A DNA stretch of 64,000 bases from Symbiodinium sp. CCMP2592 (GCA_905221615.1 CAJNDT010003402.1:548750-612749); one strand, 5' to 3'. Shown: positions 47,397 to 56,556, counted from the stretch's first letter. Translations and numbers: made by a program. The notes: generated from the sequence alone by a model not told the origin.

Positions 47397-50300
47397 CTGT
47401 GAGGATGTAGTAGTGGCTGCCAGGGTGCGCTTCAGGACCAGGAATCATGACATCTAGGCTCCATGGCATGGGATCCTGTAGCATTTCAGCGATGTCATAC
47501 ACTGCTGGAGCGCCGGCTGTGTGCGCAGTGATGATCAGCATGAGACCTGAGAAAAGGGTGATGTGTTGCTGCATTGCCAAGGGCTGTATCAGCCCATGCA
47601 CAAAGACTTGATGTGGCACATCATGGCTGAAGCCGGCTGCAACAAGAATGGATTCACGGCTGAGTGTCAAGGGAACAACAGCAGCAAATACACTCCCATC
47701 GATCCTTCTGCAATCGATGAGAACAATGGCACGATCTTGCAACCAGTCTGGAGCAGCTACGAAGACAGCTGAATCTTGACATGGCTGCGGTTGCACCGGA
47801 ATGAGCCTGGGGAACCTATCCCGATAGCCTTCACTTCTGCACTCCTGTAGTGCTTGCACAGCCTGTTCAATCCCACACGGAATGGGAAAAGACAATACAA
47901 TGAGTTCCGGCATGTATTCAGGTGTGTAAGTGAGTGTCAGGACTGGCGTCCGGGCTCGTTCTGCTATGGCGAGGTTTTCGGGAGCGACAGGCAACATGGG
48001 GGTGTCTGCTGTCCCGCCATCGGTTGCAGCCTCACCTGGTGCTGGCGTAGAGACAGGAGGTCCCTGGCTGGACCCACGAGCCTCATTTCCAGTATCGTGG
48101 GCGAGGCTGGAAAGTGCATTCCAACTATGGCCAGAAGGAAGCGTGGAATCTTCCTGCCAAGTTGTTTGATGATGGACAACGCTGGGAACCCCGAAAGTGC
48201 CGTCAATCGGGAAACCCCTCTCATCAAAGGATGGGTCCCTGAGCCACTCGTTCCAAGCAACAGTTGCTGGTGCAGGTGGCGGAACGGAGAGAATGCTGAC
48301 GTCCTCTGCCTCAGGAGGCAACGCCGGCAGAACACGATGGCCTACAGGCTCGTCTTGCACATCGTGGTCAGCACTCGAACTTGAGTCCTCAGAATCGTCT
48401 GATGGAATGCCTTCTGCGAAGAAAAGCAGGGTAGAATTGGGGGCGAAGTGTACATCCTCACCTTGTCGACTTCCCCCAGTAACCCCAAGCCTAAGGGCGG
48501 CAGAGAGGACTAAACCGAATCGGGCTGCAAGGGAGGGAACATGTAGCGCCGGGTAGTTCGTGTATATGAAACACGGCTTGTACCCAAGTGGTCGAAGGTC
48601 ACACAACACAAAAATATCCCGGCGACCACTTCTATCTTGCGTCCTAGCATTGTGGGGACTAATGCTATGGGCTGCTATGATGTGCTCGCAATGCTGTCCT
48701 TGCACGTCAAGGTTGGAGATGCGAAAAGAGCACATTATGGCCTCACCTGCCTGAATGCCGAGTCGTTGAGATACAAACTCAACAGTGGTGAGCCCATAAT
48801 GATGGGATGGCTGGCACGTGTATCTCTGATCATTGCTGTTCAGCACACACACAGCATCAGGAGACTCTATGCGCGGCAGGTGGGCAACGGGCGCCCATTG
48901 GAATGGCTCTCTGAAAAGGGCCTCGGTGCTTATCGTGCCGTTTGGAGTGTCTGGATACCACGAAGCGACAATGACGTCACCATCATGCAAATCGACTTCT
49001 GCAACCTCAGGCCATGCTCTTCGCCTACCCCCAACGAAATAGTAAACCTGTCCCTCCTGCTCACTGGTGAGGGGAACAACATATTCGTTGAGGCGATCGA
49101 GAGAGAGCTTGCGGGGAAGGACATTGGCAAAATAATGTCCACCAACCCTTGTCAAGTCGAGAATGACAGATGCAGTGCCGACAGGTCCGATGTACCTAGC
49201 AGAGTTTGGAACCCTAACTAGAGTAAGAGACCCTGGATGTCTTTGTGGTCTGGCAGGAATGAGCGTGTGAAAAAGCCCTCTTGGCACACCTGGGGCTTGT
49301 TCCTTGATGATATCTAGGATTGGGTGGATTCCAGCCCGCGGATCAGCCTCAACTGCACAGGTGATAGTGCAGTAATGTGGGGTATACACATGAACTCCAA
49401 GCCATTGCCGATCTGCACCTTCCTGGGTCGGCGGCAAGTCTCGCACATCCTGTAAACAGAGCCTAGGGTCGGGTGGGGGTATGTCGTCGGGGTGCTCCCA
49501 AGAGAGAACAACATGATTCGTACCGACATAGGCTGTGAGTTCCTCGGGAGGAATCTCATGGGGCCGTCTGGGCCTAGGGTCGTCTGGAGGCTCACCTGAT
49601 CGTGCCATCGCAAGGGAGCCAACTGGGAGAGCCCAAGCAAATTGGGAAACCCATGGCGAAGCAGCACCGGAGGCTGTTGGGATTGCGAGAAAGCAAAAAA
49701 TACTACCCCAAAAACGACTCCAGCGACCAATCCGTGGCACTTTACAATGGCCACCTCCACTGCGAAGTTGCCTTTTCCCTGCCCATGGCTTCCACGAAAG
49801 TGGGCCATCGAGCTGCCCAACCTGGCCAAGTGGGACAGCCCAGCAACTCTGAAACCCAATCTTATGTGCAATGCCAAACACAGATGAGAGGGTTCTGCAT
49901 GGTCGAAAGCAGAGCGCGCACAAGGCTCCAGCTAACATTGCAAGCAGGGTCCTGAAGAAAGCGACAGCGAGTGACCCAAGAAAACAAAGGCCAGAAGCAA
50001 GGGTGGCTGCACATGCTTGTCCAAAACGGGAAACACGAGCGGGTGGTGGGCGTCCCAGAGCAACCGATACGCCTCTTATGCACTCACCCTTTGCCAAAAA
50101 GGCAACAGCAGCTTTAGCTCTAAAATGCTCCTGTGGTGTGCTGTTCCCTTTCTCAAAACTGCTGCCCCTAGCTGCACAGATTGGTCCAGAAGGGTGGACA
50201 GGCTCACCCGTATCATCAACAGAATCTGCCAAAACTGCATCCGGGGTGCCATTGCTGCAGAAGTCAAAACTCCTGGGCGGGCAGCCAAAAGAAGAGGCGC

Positions 50301-50541
50301 CTTGCACCCAGTGGGCAGTAGAGGAAGAGAATGCCCCGTCACGACCAAAGGGAAGAAGCCACTCACACTCAAGGGTAGCCGGCCCAGCGCCACCGATCCG
50401 ACTTTTAGGCACTCCTTGGAGGTGTGAGTAACACAAAGGCAAAGAAAACTGCCAAGAACCGGCAGATGGCGAGGCCCAGCTACCAACTGTGAAAGCCCAA
50501 CACAGTGGTAACTGAGCAGAGGAGACTGACAAAGGGGGCAT
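47200..50541 (-). CDS. LINE polyprotein N-terminal frame: modules 1 and 2
   Basis: The frame is open upstream to 52245, but there it only shadows ORF1a. The first Met after ORF1a ends is at 50541, giving 1114 codons. The N-terminal 300 residues are hydrophobic-rich, with two membrane-like segments (LASGLCFLGSLAVAFFRTLL and WGSIFCFLAIPTASGAA). Module 1 (plus 48400-49410) has WLGVHVYTPHYCTIT, SVILDLTRVGGHYFANVLP and FVLCDLRPLGYKPCFIYTNY. An acidic Ser/Asp linker follows. Module 2 (plus 47200-47960) begins TLTYTPEYMPELIVLSF and IVLIDCRRIDGSVFAAVVP but its second half lies in the next frame. The frame change falls inside a module, so this ORF and the next were once continuous. Confidence 0.75.
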   Translation of the reverse strand: MPPLSVSSAQLPLCWAFTVGSWASPSAGSWQFSLPLCYSHLQGVPKSRIGGAGPATLECEWLLPFGRDGAFSSSTAHWVQGASSFGCPPRSFDFCSNGTPDAVLADSVDDTGEPVHPSGPICAARGSSFEKGNSTPQEHFRAKAAVAFLAKGECIRGVSVALGRPPPARVSRFGQACAATLASGLCFLGSLAVAFFRTLLAMLAGALCALCFRPCRTLSSVFGIAHKIGFQSCWAVPLGQVGQLDGPLSWKPWAGKRQLRSGGGHCKVPRIGRWSRFWGSIFCFLAIPTASGAASPWVSQFAWALPVGSLAMARSGEPPDDPRPRRPHEIPPEELTAYVGTNHVVLSWEHPDDIPPPDPRLCLQDVRDLPPTQEGADRQWLGVHVYTPHYCTITCAVEADPRAGIHPILDIIKEQAPGVPRGLFHTLIPARPQRHPGSLTLVRVPNSARYIGPVGTASVILDLTRVGGHYFANVLPRKLSLDRLNEYVVPLTSEQEGQVYYFVGGRRRAWPEVAEVDLHDGDVIVASWYPDTPNGTISTEALFREPFQWAPVAHLPRIESPDAVCVLNSNDQRYTCQPSHHYGLTTVEFVSQRLGIQAGEAIMCSFRISNLDVQGQHCEHIIAAHSISPHNARTQDRSGRRDIFVLCDLRPLGYKPCFIYTNYPALHVPSLAARFGLVLSAALRLGVTGGSRQGEDVHFAPNSTLLFFAEGIPSDDSEDSSSSADHDVQDEPVGHRVLPALPPEAEDVSILSVPPPAPATVAWNEWLRDPSFDERGFPIDGTFGVPSVVHHQTTWQEDSTLPSGHSWNALSSLAHDTGNEARGSSQGPPVSTPAPGEAATDGGTADTPMLPVAPENLAIAERARTPVLTLTYTPEYMPELIVLSFPIPCGIEQAVQALQECRSEGYRDRFPRLIPVQPQPCQDSAVFVAAPDWLQDRAIVLIDCRRIDGSVFAAVVPLTLSRESILVAAGFSHDVPHQVFVHGLIQPLAMQQHITLFSGLMLIITAHTAGAPAVYDIAEMLQDPMPWSLDVMIPGPEAHPGSHYYILTDGMPLLFKVQAGRRSAFRQDLIQALRSRATFLTVLPTAPQTADHYTQGVPTSGVLIATKAGPDFH

Positions 50542-50840
50542 GCCGAACCCAAAAGTCCAAAGGGCACGACAGCTCCCTCGTCTGCAAGGTGGGGCAGCAG
50601 TCGATTCTTCAAAAGTGCAGGCCTCGATTCCTATTGACTCGGCTGTGTGAGACCAGTAATCTCGACGGCTTTGCCCAATGTCAGGCCTTTCCGAGCTGCA
50701 TTGACCAGGGGGATGTGAACAAAGAGTGATCACAACCCCAAGTTGTGATCGACTCGCGTAAGGTCCCCATAGCCTGCCAACCCAGAAAGCTTGACACAAA
50801 GCTCGCCGCGAGATTACTCTACTGAAGCTCACGGCAGATC

Positions 50841-52097
50841 TCAGGTGTCTGGCGGCAGAGGCTTGGTAGATCCGTTGGCCTCGTCCGGCTCCTCGAAATG
50901 CTCGTCGTCGGTCTCGGAAACCTGGACCTCTAAGGGCTGGCCGTTGTGCGAGAACTTGAAAAGTCCAACACTCTGGGCTTCTTGTGGTCCGGTGCCACCA
51001 GATGGTGCAGGGCCCGTGCCAAAAGGGCGCATAGCTTTCCCAGCTTCCATGGCCTGTAGCATGGCTGCTGCCCTGACTGCCTCCAGCTTGTCCGCCAGGG
51101 GAACACCACCAGTGGTTGTATGTGCCACGCCACCCGGGTGGCTTGACTTGACTGGTTTCCTGGGCTGAGCGTTCTCCTTGGGCGCTCGGGTCTTTGGCCG
51201 GCTGCCACTGCGGGCACCTTCCATCGGATCCAGGCCTGGAGCTCCTGAAATCGTGGGTCGAACCGCAGTTGGAGAAAGCTGTTGAGGTTCTCGAGCACCA
51301 CCATCCCCGTATAGGGTCTCCCGTCCATCTGGCTGTGGAGGAAACGATGGATGTGGCGAACGTGGTGTTGCAAGCACACGTCGCGGAGGGGTGCCCCCAT
51401 CTTCCCCACACGGTGGGCGAGGACGGAGTCCTTGGCGGAGGGCTCCAAGCTGGGCCCTCCTCGCAGCTTCCAAAGCATCGCGAAAGAAGCCCGGTTCCGT
51501 GTCCATTTCCATGGTCGAACCCTGAGCCATCATTTCGTCCCAAGCTTGCTCCACTTCTTGGGCTTCGGTCGCCTGCTGCTGTCGCTCCGTGGAATGTCCG
51601 TACAGTGCTAGCAGTTGAACATCTTGTGCAGCTGTCTGCCCTGCAGCTGTGGCATTCTTGATCTCCTCTGCATTGCGAGCGAGGTCCGCGTCGTACTGCT
51701 TCTTCTGTTTGGAAAACGCCTGCTTCATCAAAGTGGAGTATTTTTCGAATTGCGTCTTGCGGTGGGCCGCTTCCATCCGCAACTTCTTGACCCTCATGTC
51801 CGCTTTCTTTGCCTGGGTCAAGGCACGCTGTACTTCTTTGTAGGCTACTGGGAGGTCCGTTTCGATCCCCTCCTCGGGTGCCTCTGCTGTCGGGGCTGCA
51901 GTAGCCCACCATTCCTGTCCAGTTTCGGCCTGGTCGTAGCGGAGGTGCACGGGGTTCTTCGCTGAGGCCTTCGGGGAGGCTGAGGCTGCACCACCCCACA
52001 GTCGCCATGACTGCCCATGTCCATGCCCATGTCCCTGGCCGCGTGAGTGCCAGGAGTCGTCGTCGTTCTGCCATGACTTCTTGCTTCCTCTTCCCAT
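50841..52097 (-). CDS. LINE ORF1a: basic coiled-coil protein
   Basis: The start is taken at MGRGSKKSWQ (52097). An upstream in-frame ATG at 52163 is possible but adds 22 residues without the typical start. The N-terminus is Gly/Ser/Trp-rich (RGQGHGHGHGQSWRLWGG), followed by a coiled coil (about residues 85-165: EVQRALTQAKKADMRVKKLR), a Gln/Glu stretch, a Pro/Arg-rich basic region (SRPKTRAPKENAQPRKPVK) and an acidic tail. LINE ORF1 proteins generally bind element RNA. Here the coil plus basic region fits that role, but no RNA-binding fold was recognised. It ends 300 bases before the first Met of the next frame. Confidence 0.75.
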   Translation of the reverse strand: MGRGSKKSWQNDDDSWHSRGQGHGHGHGQSWRLWGGAASASPKASAKNPVHLRYDQAETGQEWWATAAPTAEAPEEGIETDLPVAYKEVQRALTQAKKADMRVKKLRMEAAHRKTQFEKYSTLMKQAFSKQKKQYDADLARNAEEIKNATAAGQTAAQDVQLLALYGHSTERQQQATEAQEVEQAWDEMMAQGSTMEMDTEPGFFRDALEAARRAQLGALRQGLRPRPPCGEDGGTPPRRVLATPRSPHPSFPPQPDGRETLYGDGGAREPQQLSPTAVRPTISGAPGLDPMEGARSGSRPKTRAPKENAQPRKPVKSSHPGGVAHTTTGGVPLADKLEAVRAAAMLQAMEAGKAMRPFGTGPAPSGGTGPQEAQSVGLFKFSHNGQPLEVQVSETDDEHFEEPDEANGSTKPLPPDT

Positions 52098-52332
52098 ATG
52101 CACTCCCAACTCGCGATATCGAGGTGCTGTATGATGAGAAGCTAGCAAGGCTAGCGATCTCAAAGGAGGGAGCCGGCCTTGAGCACGGCAACGGTGTATA
52201 ACACCGCGAGCCAGACTTCGCCGCCTGCGAAGTCTTCTGTGCCACGCCGGACTATTGCAAATCGTGGTCTACCGAAAGGGACCACTGGGGTCTACAGGCA
52301 ATGCCGCTCTCGGCTGGCTCGATCCCGGACCC

Positions 52333-52345
52333 TACATGCATACAT
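52333..52345. repeat. Target-site duplication, LINE 5' side
   Basis: TACATGCATACAT, matching 39324-39336 exactly. Confidence 0.8.
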
Positions 52346-52440
52346 AGATACATACATACATACATACATACATTTTTAGATACATACATACATACAGCCA
52401 TACATACATACATACATAGATACATACATACACAGACAGA
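52346..52440. repeat. (CATA)n microsatellite, 5' flank of the LINE
   Basis: Tandem ATACATAC units with a few GATA interruptions. Together with 39050-39323 this indicates insertion into an ATAC-type microsatellite. Confidence 0.95.
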
Positions 52441-52960
52441 CCCAAAGACGGCTCATGTGGGGCCTGCTGCGGGTGGCGCCGCTGGCTGCTGGGACCTGCC
52501 GTGTTTTCAAAGGGTGGCTTTTTGTAGTGCTTTTACGGGTATTTCTCGGGTTGGTGCATTGCCTGCAAAAGGTTGTACTATCTGGTTTTATATAGCTGCA
52601 AGGATATCGACACTATCGGCGTGGAGGGAAGTCCCGATCAGGGAGTTTGGCTTGGTCCTCACAGGCTGGTCTTTGTACTTGTCAGCTCCCTGCTGCGAGT
52701 AGCCGCACGCCAGCACAAGACAGGGGACGGCTGGTGCTCACTGCGCCCATCTCCATCCGGGTTTAGGGTGTTATTGATAGTACTTGCGGCGTTTTTGCTG
52801 AATCGGTTCTGGGCGGGCTGTGCAGGCTTCAGCCTTGCGACCTTCAGCGCTGCGGACCCAGCACGATGGTTCTAGGCTCTGAGAACAGCGCTGGACCCTG
52901 AACCTGAGCACCACCTCCACCCCCACCACCTCCGCCGTCGCAGCCCCCAATCACCCACAG
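52441..52960. other. Spacer, no firm gene
   Basis: GC-rich, with open frames on the plus strand (for example LVLVSSLLRVAARQHKTGDG) that lack splice support. Confidence 0.35.
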
Positions 52961-52963
52961 CAC

Positions 52964-52994
52964 TTTGAGTAGCAGCAGCAACAGCAGCAGCAGG

Positions 52995-53080
<86 letters not shown>

Positions 53081-53082
53081 TG

Positions 53083-53113
<31 letters not shown>

Positions 53114-53115
53114 TG

Positions 53116-53199
<84 letters not shown>

Positions 53200-53235
53200 C
53201 TAGTAGTAGTAGTAGTACGAGTAGCAAAAGTAGTA
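52964..53235. repeat. (AGT)n trinucleotide microsatellite, about 260 bases
   Basis: A nearly uninterrupted AGT/TAG run with a few TGG and CGA variants. All long open frames over it (poly-Ser, poly-Val, poly-Leu, poly-Thr) are artefacts. Confidence 0.98.
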
Positions 53236-53462
53236 GGAGTAAGTATGGGTAGGAGGGCCAGCAGGAGCAGGAGTAGGAGTAGGCGTAGGAGTAGGAATAG
53301 GAGTAGGAGTAGGAGTAGGAGTAGGAGTAGGAATAGGAGTAGGAGTAGGAGTAGGAGTAGGAGTGGGAGTGGGAGTAGGAGTGGGAGTCGGAGTAGGAGT
53401 AGGAGTAGGAGTAGGAGGAGTAGGAGTTGGAGTAGGAGTAGGAGTAGGAGAAGGAGCAGCAG
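53236..53462. repeat. (AGGAGT)n hexanucleotide satellite
   Basis: GGAGTA units with GGAATA and GGGAGT variants directly continue the AGT tract, suggesting that one array evolved from the other. Confidence 0.97.
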
Positions 53463-53538
53463 TAGCAAGCAGTACGTAGTAGCAGTAGCAGGCGCCAGTC
53501 TGCGACTCAACATAATTCATAAACTAAGGCTTAACATG

Positions 53539-53647
53539 ATATGGGAGTTTCAGAAAACTAGGGGTACCTCATTTGGGGTCCTTTTCATAAGGATCCTACT
53601 GTTTAGGGTGCTATATTAGGGTCCCCTATTTTCGGAAACTCCCATAT
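53539..53647. mobile_element. MITE-3, complete, 109 bp
   Basis: The inverted ends read ATATGGGAGTTTCAGAAAA and TTTTCGGAAACTCCCATAT. The centre includes GGGGTACCTCATTTGGGGTC and AAGGATCCTACTGTTTAGGG. Confidence 0.85.
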
Positions 53648-53654
53648 TGGCTCA

Positions 53655-53735
53655 GCAACAGAGGAGCCTCAGCTCTGCCCGCAGTGTCGCCAGCTCCTCC
53701 CGCTGCGCCTTTGCAGGAAGCTCAGAGTTTTGGAT
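53655..53735 (-). CDS. Possible minus-strand coil exon REELATLRAELRLL
   Basis: The minus strand reads LPAKAQREELATLRAELRLL with heptad spacing after a GCGCAG acceptor. It is short and unconfirmed, but similar in style to other minus-strand coil fragments at 55684, 58400 and 62003. Confidence 0.35.
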
Positions 53736-54012
53736 ACGTAGGTTTTGGGTACAAGCATTACCAGGTTTGGGCCCCTTACTTAAACACCTTAAAACAGAAG
53801 GAAAAAAAACAAAAACCCTAAACCCTTAAACCGAAAACCCCAAACCCCTGAACCCTAAACCCCTAAATCCATTCCATGTAAGACATACCGACCCTATAGA
53901 GCCTCCCATAAAGAATCCGAAAATGAGGGGTACCTTAAGGTTCGTTTGAAGCGTTGCTATAAGGGCACTTTAAGGGCTCCTTTAAAGGGCTCTATAGGGG
54001 TTTAGAGTCTAG

Positions 54013-54183
54013 AGCTTCCGAAAAAATTAGGGGTACCTTATTTGGGGGGTCCTGGGGTTCCTTTGAGGTTCTATACGGGATCTGAAAAGGGCTTTAGGGT
54101 TTAGAAGTGCCTTCTTTTGGGGTCCTTGTAATAAGGATCCTACTATTTAGGGTACTATGTTAGGGGTCCCTTTTTCGAAACTT
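54013..54183. mobile_element. MITE-3-related element, enlarged
   Basis: The left end CTTCCGAAAAAATTAGGGGT and right end GGGTCCCTTTTTCGAAACTT match the MITE-3 ends with changes. The centre is about 60 bases longer and contains a partial duplication. Confidence 0.55.
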
Positions 54184-54317
54184 GGATAGCGGCCACTGTC
54201 GGGCAACCTTTGGCCGAATTTAGCCGCAGTGCACTGCTTCGTCGTGTTCGGCTTCTTAAAGGGATCTTTGCATCTATAAAGGTTTCTTTAAGGGGATCTA
54301 CAAGGGTTCCTTTAAAG

Positions 54318-54440
54318 TCATCTACGGCCAACCATCTCAGCGTACATCTTAGCCATATGCTGCACGCGAAGTAAGATGTTGTCGCAAAGGACGGAGCCCA
54401 CACAAAGCTTCCTTGCATGGTAGTATAGACCACCCGCCAC
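54318..54440 (-). CDS. Minus-strand exon VAGGLYYHARKLCVGSVLCD
   Basis: It starts GTG after a TCACAG acceptor on the minus strand, with 40 codons VAGGLYYHARKLCVGSVLCD then NILLRVQHMAKMYAEMVGRR and TGA. Good protein character. The stop may be intronic. The family is unknown. Confidence 0.5.
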   Translation of the reverse strand: MAGGLYYHARKLCVGSVLCDNILLRVQHMAKMYAEMVGRR

Positions 54441-54544
54441 CTGTGAATGAACCCTAAGCGGCCCAAAATCCCGAAGTTGGGCCAAAAGTCTCTGACTGTG
54501 TCCGTTTCTCAGGCAAAAGCCAAAGTAGATCACAGAAAACACCG

Positions 54545-54612
54545 TGCCAAAAGAAGTTTAGCAATCTTCCTCAGGGTCGACTTTTCGCGATCACCCCAAT
54601 GCCCTGCTGAGA
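54545..54612 (-). CDS. Minus-strand exon DREKSTLRKIAKLLLAR
   Basis: The minus-strand frame reads AGHWGDREKSTLRKIAKLLL AR before an ACG|GTGTTT donor. It lies just upstream (minus sense) of the exon at 54318-54440, consistent with one gene. Confidence 0.45.
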
Positions 54613-54759
54613 GTGTTCTGCGCAACCTGTGGAGTAACCTTTATACACCCCTTTCACAGGAACCCTTAAAGGAAGACTATTCTGATTACTAAGGCCTAAA
54701 CCGTAAACCCTGAAACCCTAAACTCAAAAACCCTAAAACCCTAAACCCTAGAACCATTG

Positions 54760-54845
54760 TATAGGGGCCCCGATAGTTAGAATAGGGTTTAGGGGCCCAT
54801 TGTACCATAATTATAATAAGGAGCCACCAAAACAGTATAGTAATG
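54760..54845. mobile_element. MITE-4 copy
   Basis: TGTATAGGGGCCCCGATAGT, AGAATAGGGTTTAGGGGCCC and ACAGTATAGTAATGTA are as in the other copies. Confidence 0.7.
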
Positions 54846-55061
54846 TATCTTTAGGAGCTTTCGCAGGGGTGACAGACGCGCATTGATGCACTATATATCA
54901 CCTTCAGTAGAACACTAAGCTGCTGTTCTGATTTTGATTTAATGCTTTTCTTTAAAGCTTAGCTTCAGGCGAGCTTTCTGTCGCTCAGCTTCAGTTCAGC
55001 AACGAATTGCACAAAGGGGTATGGAAAGTTCTGGAGGTCTCTTTAGTGAGCCTTTCACTAA

Positions 55062-55403
55062 TCAGGTGGAGACAAGTTTCGAGTACCACCAATGGCGTCC
55101 CGAATAGTTCCTCCTGTTATGGTTCAATGCCCGCTTGTTAGACCACACCTCGCCTTCATTGTCCTCGAAGCCCTCCCGTTTGTCTTCGAGGAAAAGTTTG
55201 TCAGTGTCTTTTCCTTCGACCAGCATTCTTCCAGCATCTGCAAGGTTGTACAGGGCACGAAGCTCTCTACCGTCAGAGAAGGTGTAAACCTGGGAGTTGA
55301 TCTTCAGGCTGAGTTGCGATCCTCCCGATGTTGGCCAGCTCACAGCACGCTCAGCGAGGTAGAGAGAGATACTGAGGCAGGTTTTTCTCCCCAGCCGTTG
55401 CAA
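55062..55403 (-). CDS. Minus-strand coding region SQVYTFSDGRELRALYNLAD
   Basis: The minus-strand frame reads SLSISLYLAERAVSWP..., then NSQVYTFSDGRELRALYNLA, GRMLVEGKDTDKLFLEDKRE and GFEDNEGEVW to a stop at 55062. Internal CAG|GTTTAC and GAG|GTGTGG sites suggest one or two introns or exon ends. Its strong protein character makes it the best minus-strand segment outside the LINE. No family was recognised. Confidence 0.5.
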   Translation of the reverse strand: MQRLGRKTCLSISLYLAERAVSWPTSGGSQLSLKINSQVYTFSDGRELRALYNLADAGRMLVEGKDTDKLFLEDKREGFEDNEGEVWSNKRALNHNRRNYSGRHWWYSKLVST

Positions 55404-55541
55404 GAGGAGGTAAGAGCCTTCTCCTGCTGGGGATTCATCCCAGTTCAGGGCATCAGGCCCTTCTCTGGGATAATTCTGAAGGCACCTATACTAAATCCCC
55501 CTTATAGTAATCTTATAGACCCCTTTCAAAGGAACCCTTTA

Positions 55542-55653
55542 CTAGGATACCCAGTAACCTAAGAATAAAAAGGCCTCTCTTTTTGGTATTGGGTAACTTT
55601 ATAAGGAACCTAGGACTACAAAAAGGGAATAAGGGTACTACTGGGCATCCTAG
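55542..55653. mobile_element. MITE-2 copy, complete
   Basis: 112 bp, CTAGGATACCCAGTAACC to GTACTACTGGGCATCCTAG. No target duplication was seen. Confidence 0.9.
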
Positions 55654-55683
55654 CCATTCTAACCCTTCAAAGGCCCTTTTTAC

Positions 55684-55729
55684 CGGCCTCTTCCTCGCCC
55701 CGAGCTGCTTTGACCTCGGCCTGAAGCTC
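55684..55729 (-). CDS. Minus-strand coil micro-exon ELQAEVKAARGEEEA
   Basis: The minus strand starts GAG after an AAAAAG acceptor and ends at CCG|GTAAAAAG. The 46-base exon encodes a coiled-coil segment. Confidence 0.45.
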
Positions 55730-55838
55730 CTTTTTCAAGGGTTTTAGGGTTCCTTAAAGGGGATCTTTAAGGGTTCCTTTAAAGGGATCTATAAGGGTTC
55801 GATAAGGGGATCTATAAGGGGGCTTAGGGTTTAGGGTC

Positions 55839-55952
55839 TACTTGAAGGATCATGGGACTTAGTAGGTAAGGTTATAAGTACCCGAATTGGGATTATAAGT
55901 ATAGTTACGCTGATTATCACCCCAGTAACTAAGTCCCATGATCCTTTAAGTA
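55839..55952. mobile_element. MITE-1 copy D, complete
   Basis: TACTTGAAGGATCATGGGAC ... GTCCCATGATCCTTTAAGTA. This copy has the closest match between its two ends. Confidence 0.9.
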
Positions 55953-56556
55953 GGGTTTTGGGCTTTAGGACTTTAGGGTTCAGGGTTTAGGGCTTCAGGG
56001 TTCAGGGCTTTAGGGTTTGGGGCTTGGGGCTTTGGGGGTTTAGGGCTTTAGGGCTTAGGGTTCAACTTGAAGGGCGTTCAACTTCAACGACTTAAATCCT
56101 TTTAAAGGGCGTCTAGAAGGGTTCCTGCAGAGGTTTTACTGACCCAACTCACCCGCCGAACCCGTACTAAATCACCCTGAAACTCACACCTATACTAAAT
56201 AACTGGTATAGCCCTCCAATACCTGCATCCTACTAAAACCTACTCCAAGCCCCAAACCTGCACTAAGAACCCTATGCCAAACCCCAAACCGAAACCAAGC
56301 AACCGAAATCGCAACCTGAACCCTTCAAAACTAACTCACTTCTATCGATAAAACCCTAGTGCCGTCCTCCTGCATCTCTCGGCTACGGGCTGCCTTCCGG
56401 ATCAGGCTTTGGGTTTGGATGTTCGGGCGCGGGCATGTTGGCATAAAGGTTGTTTTGCCGGTATTGAAGTATCTCTTACACCAATGTATAGAAACCCTTA
56501 CAGTCCCGCTAAACGGAACCCATGAAGGAACCCTTAAAGGACCCGTACACAATAAT

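Larger units (their letters stand above)
39337..52332 (-). mobile_element. 12,996-bp non-LTR retrotransposon (LINE)
   Basis: The element reads on the minus strand from 52332 to 39337. It has a roughly 235-base 5' leader, ORF1a (52097-50841), a long polyprotein split over three overlapping frames (about 50840-47200, 47396-42771, 42903-39400) and a 60-base 3' end finishing in GCGAAA-type repeats. RNase H, AP-type endonuclease and reverse transcriptase are all recognisable, with their catalytic motifs visible. The exact 13-bp direct repeat at the two ends supports retrotransposition by target-primed reverse transcription. At 13 kb it is much longer than typical LINEs of 5-7 kb. Confidence 0.9.

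Noticed and set aside
39410-51965. Numerous plus-strand open frames of 60-240 codons across the LINE
   Set aside because: They lie opposite well-identified RT, RNase H and endonuclease coding sequence and have no recognisable motifs.
50842-52245. N-terminal 468 codons of the open frame 52245-47200 as a protein
   Set aside because: They overlap ORF1a in another frame and read as Arg/Ser/Gly-rich shadow text. ORF1a has the coherent coiled-coil composition.
52844-53619. Poly-Leu, poly-Thr, poly-Ser and poly-Val open frames
   Set aside because: These are translations of the AGT and AGGAGT simple repeats.
53637-53656. CCCATATTGGCTCAG resembling part of the dinoflagellate spliced leader
   Set aside because: Only about 12 bases match, with a mismatch and a missing base, and the match overlaps the end of MITE-3. 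Chance is the simpler explanation.
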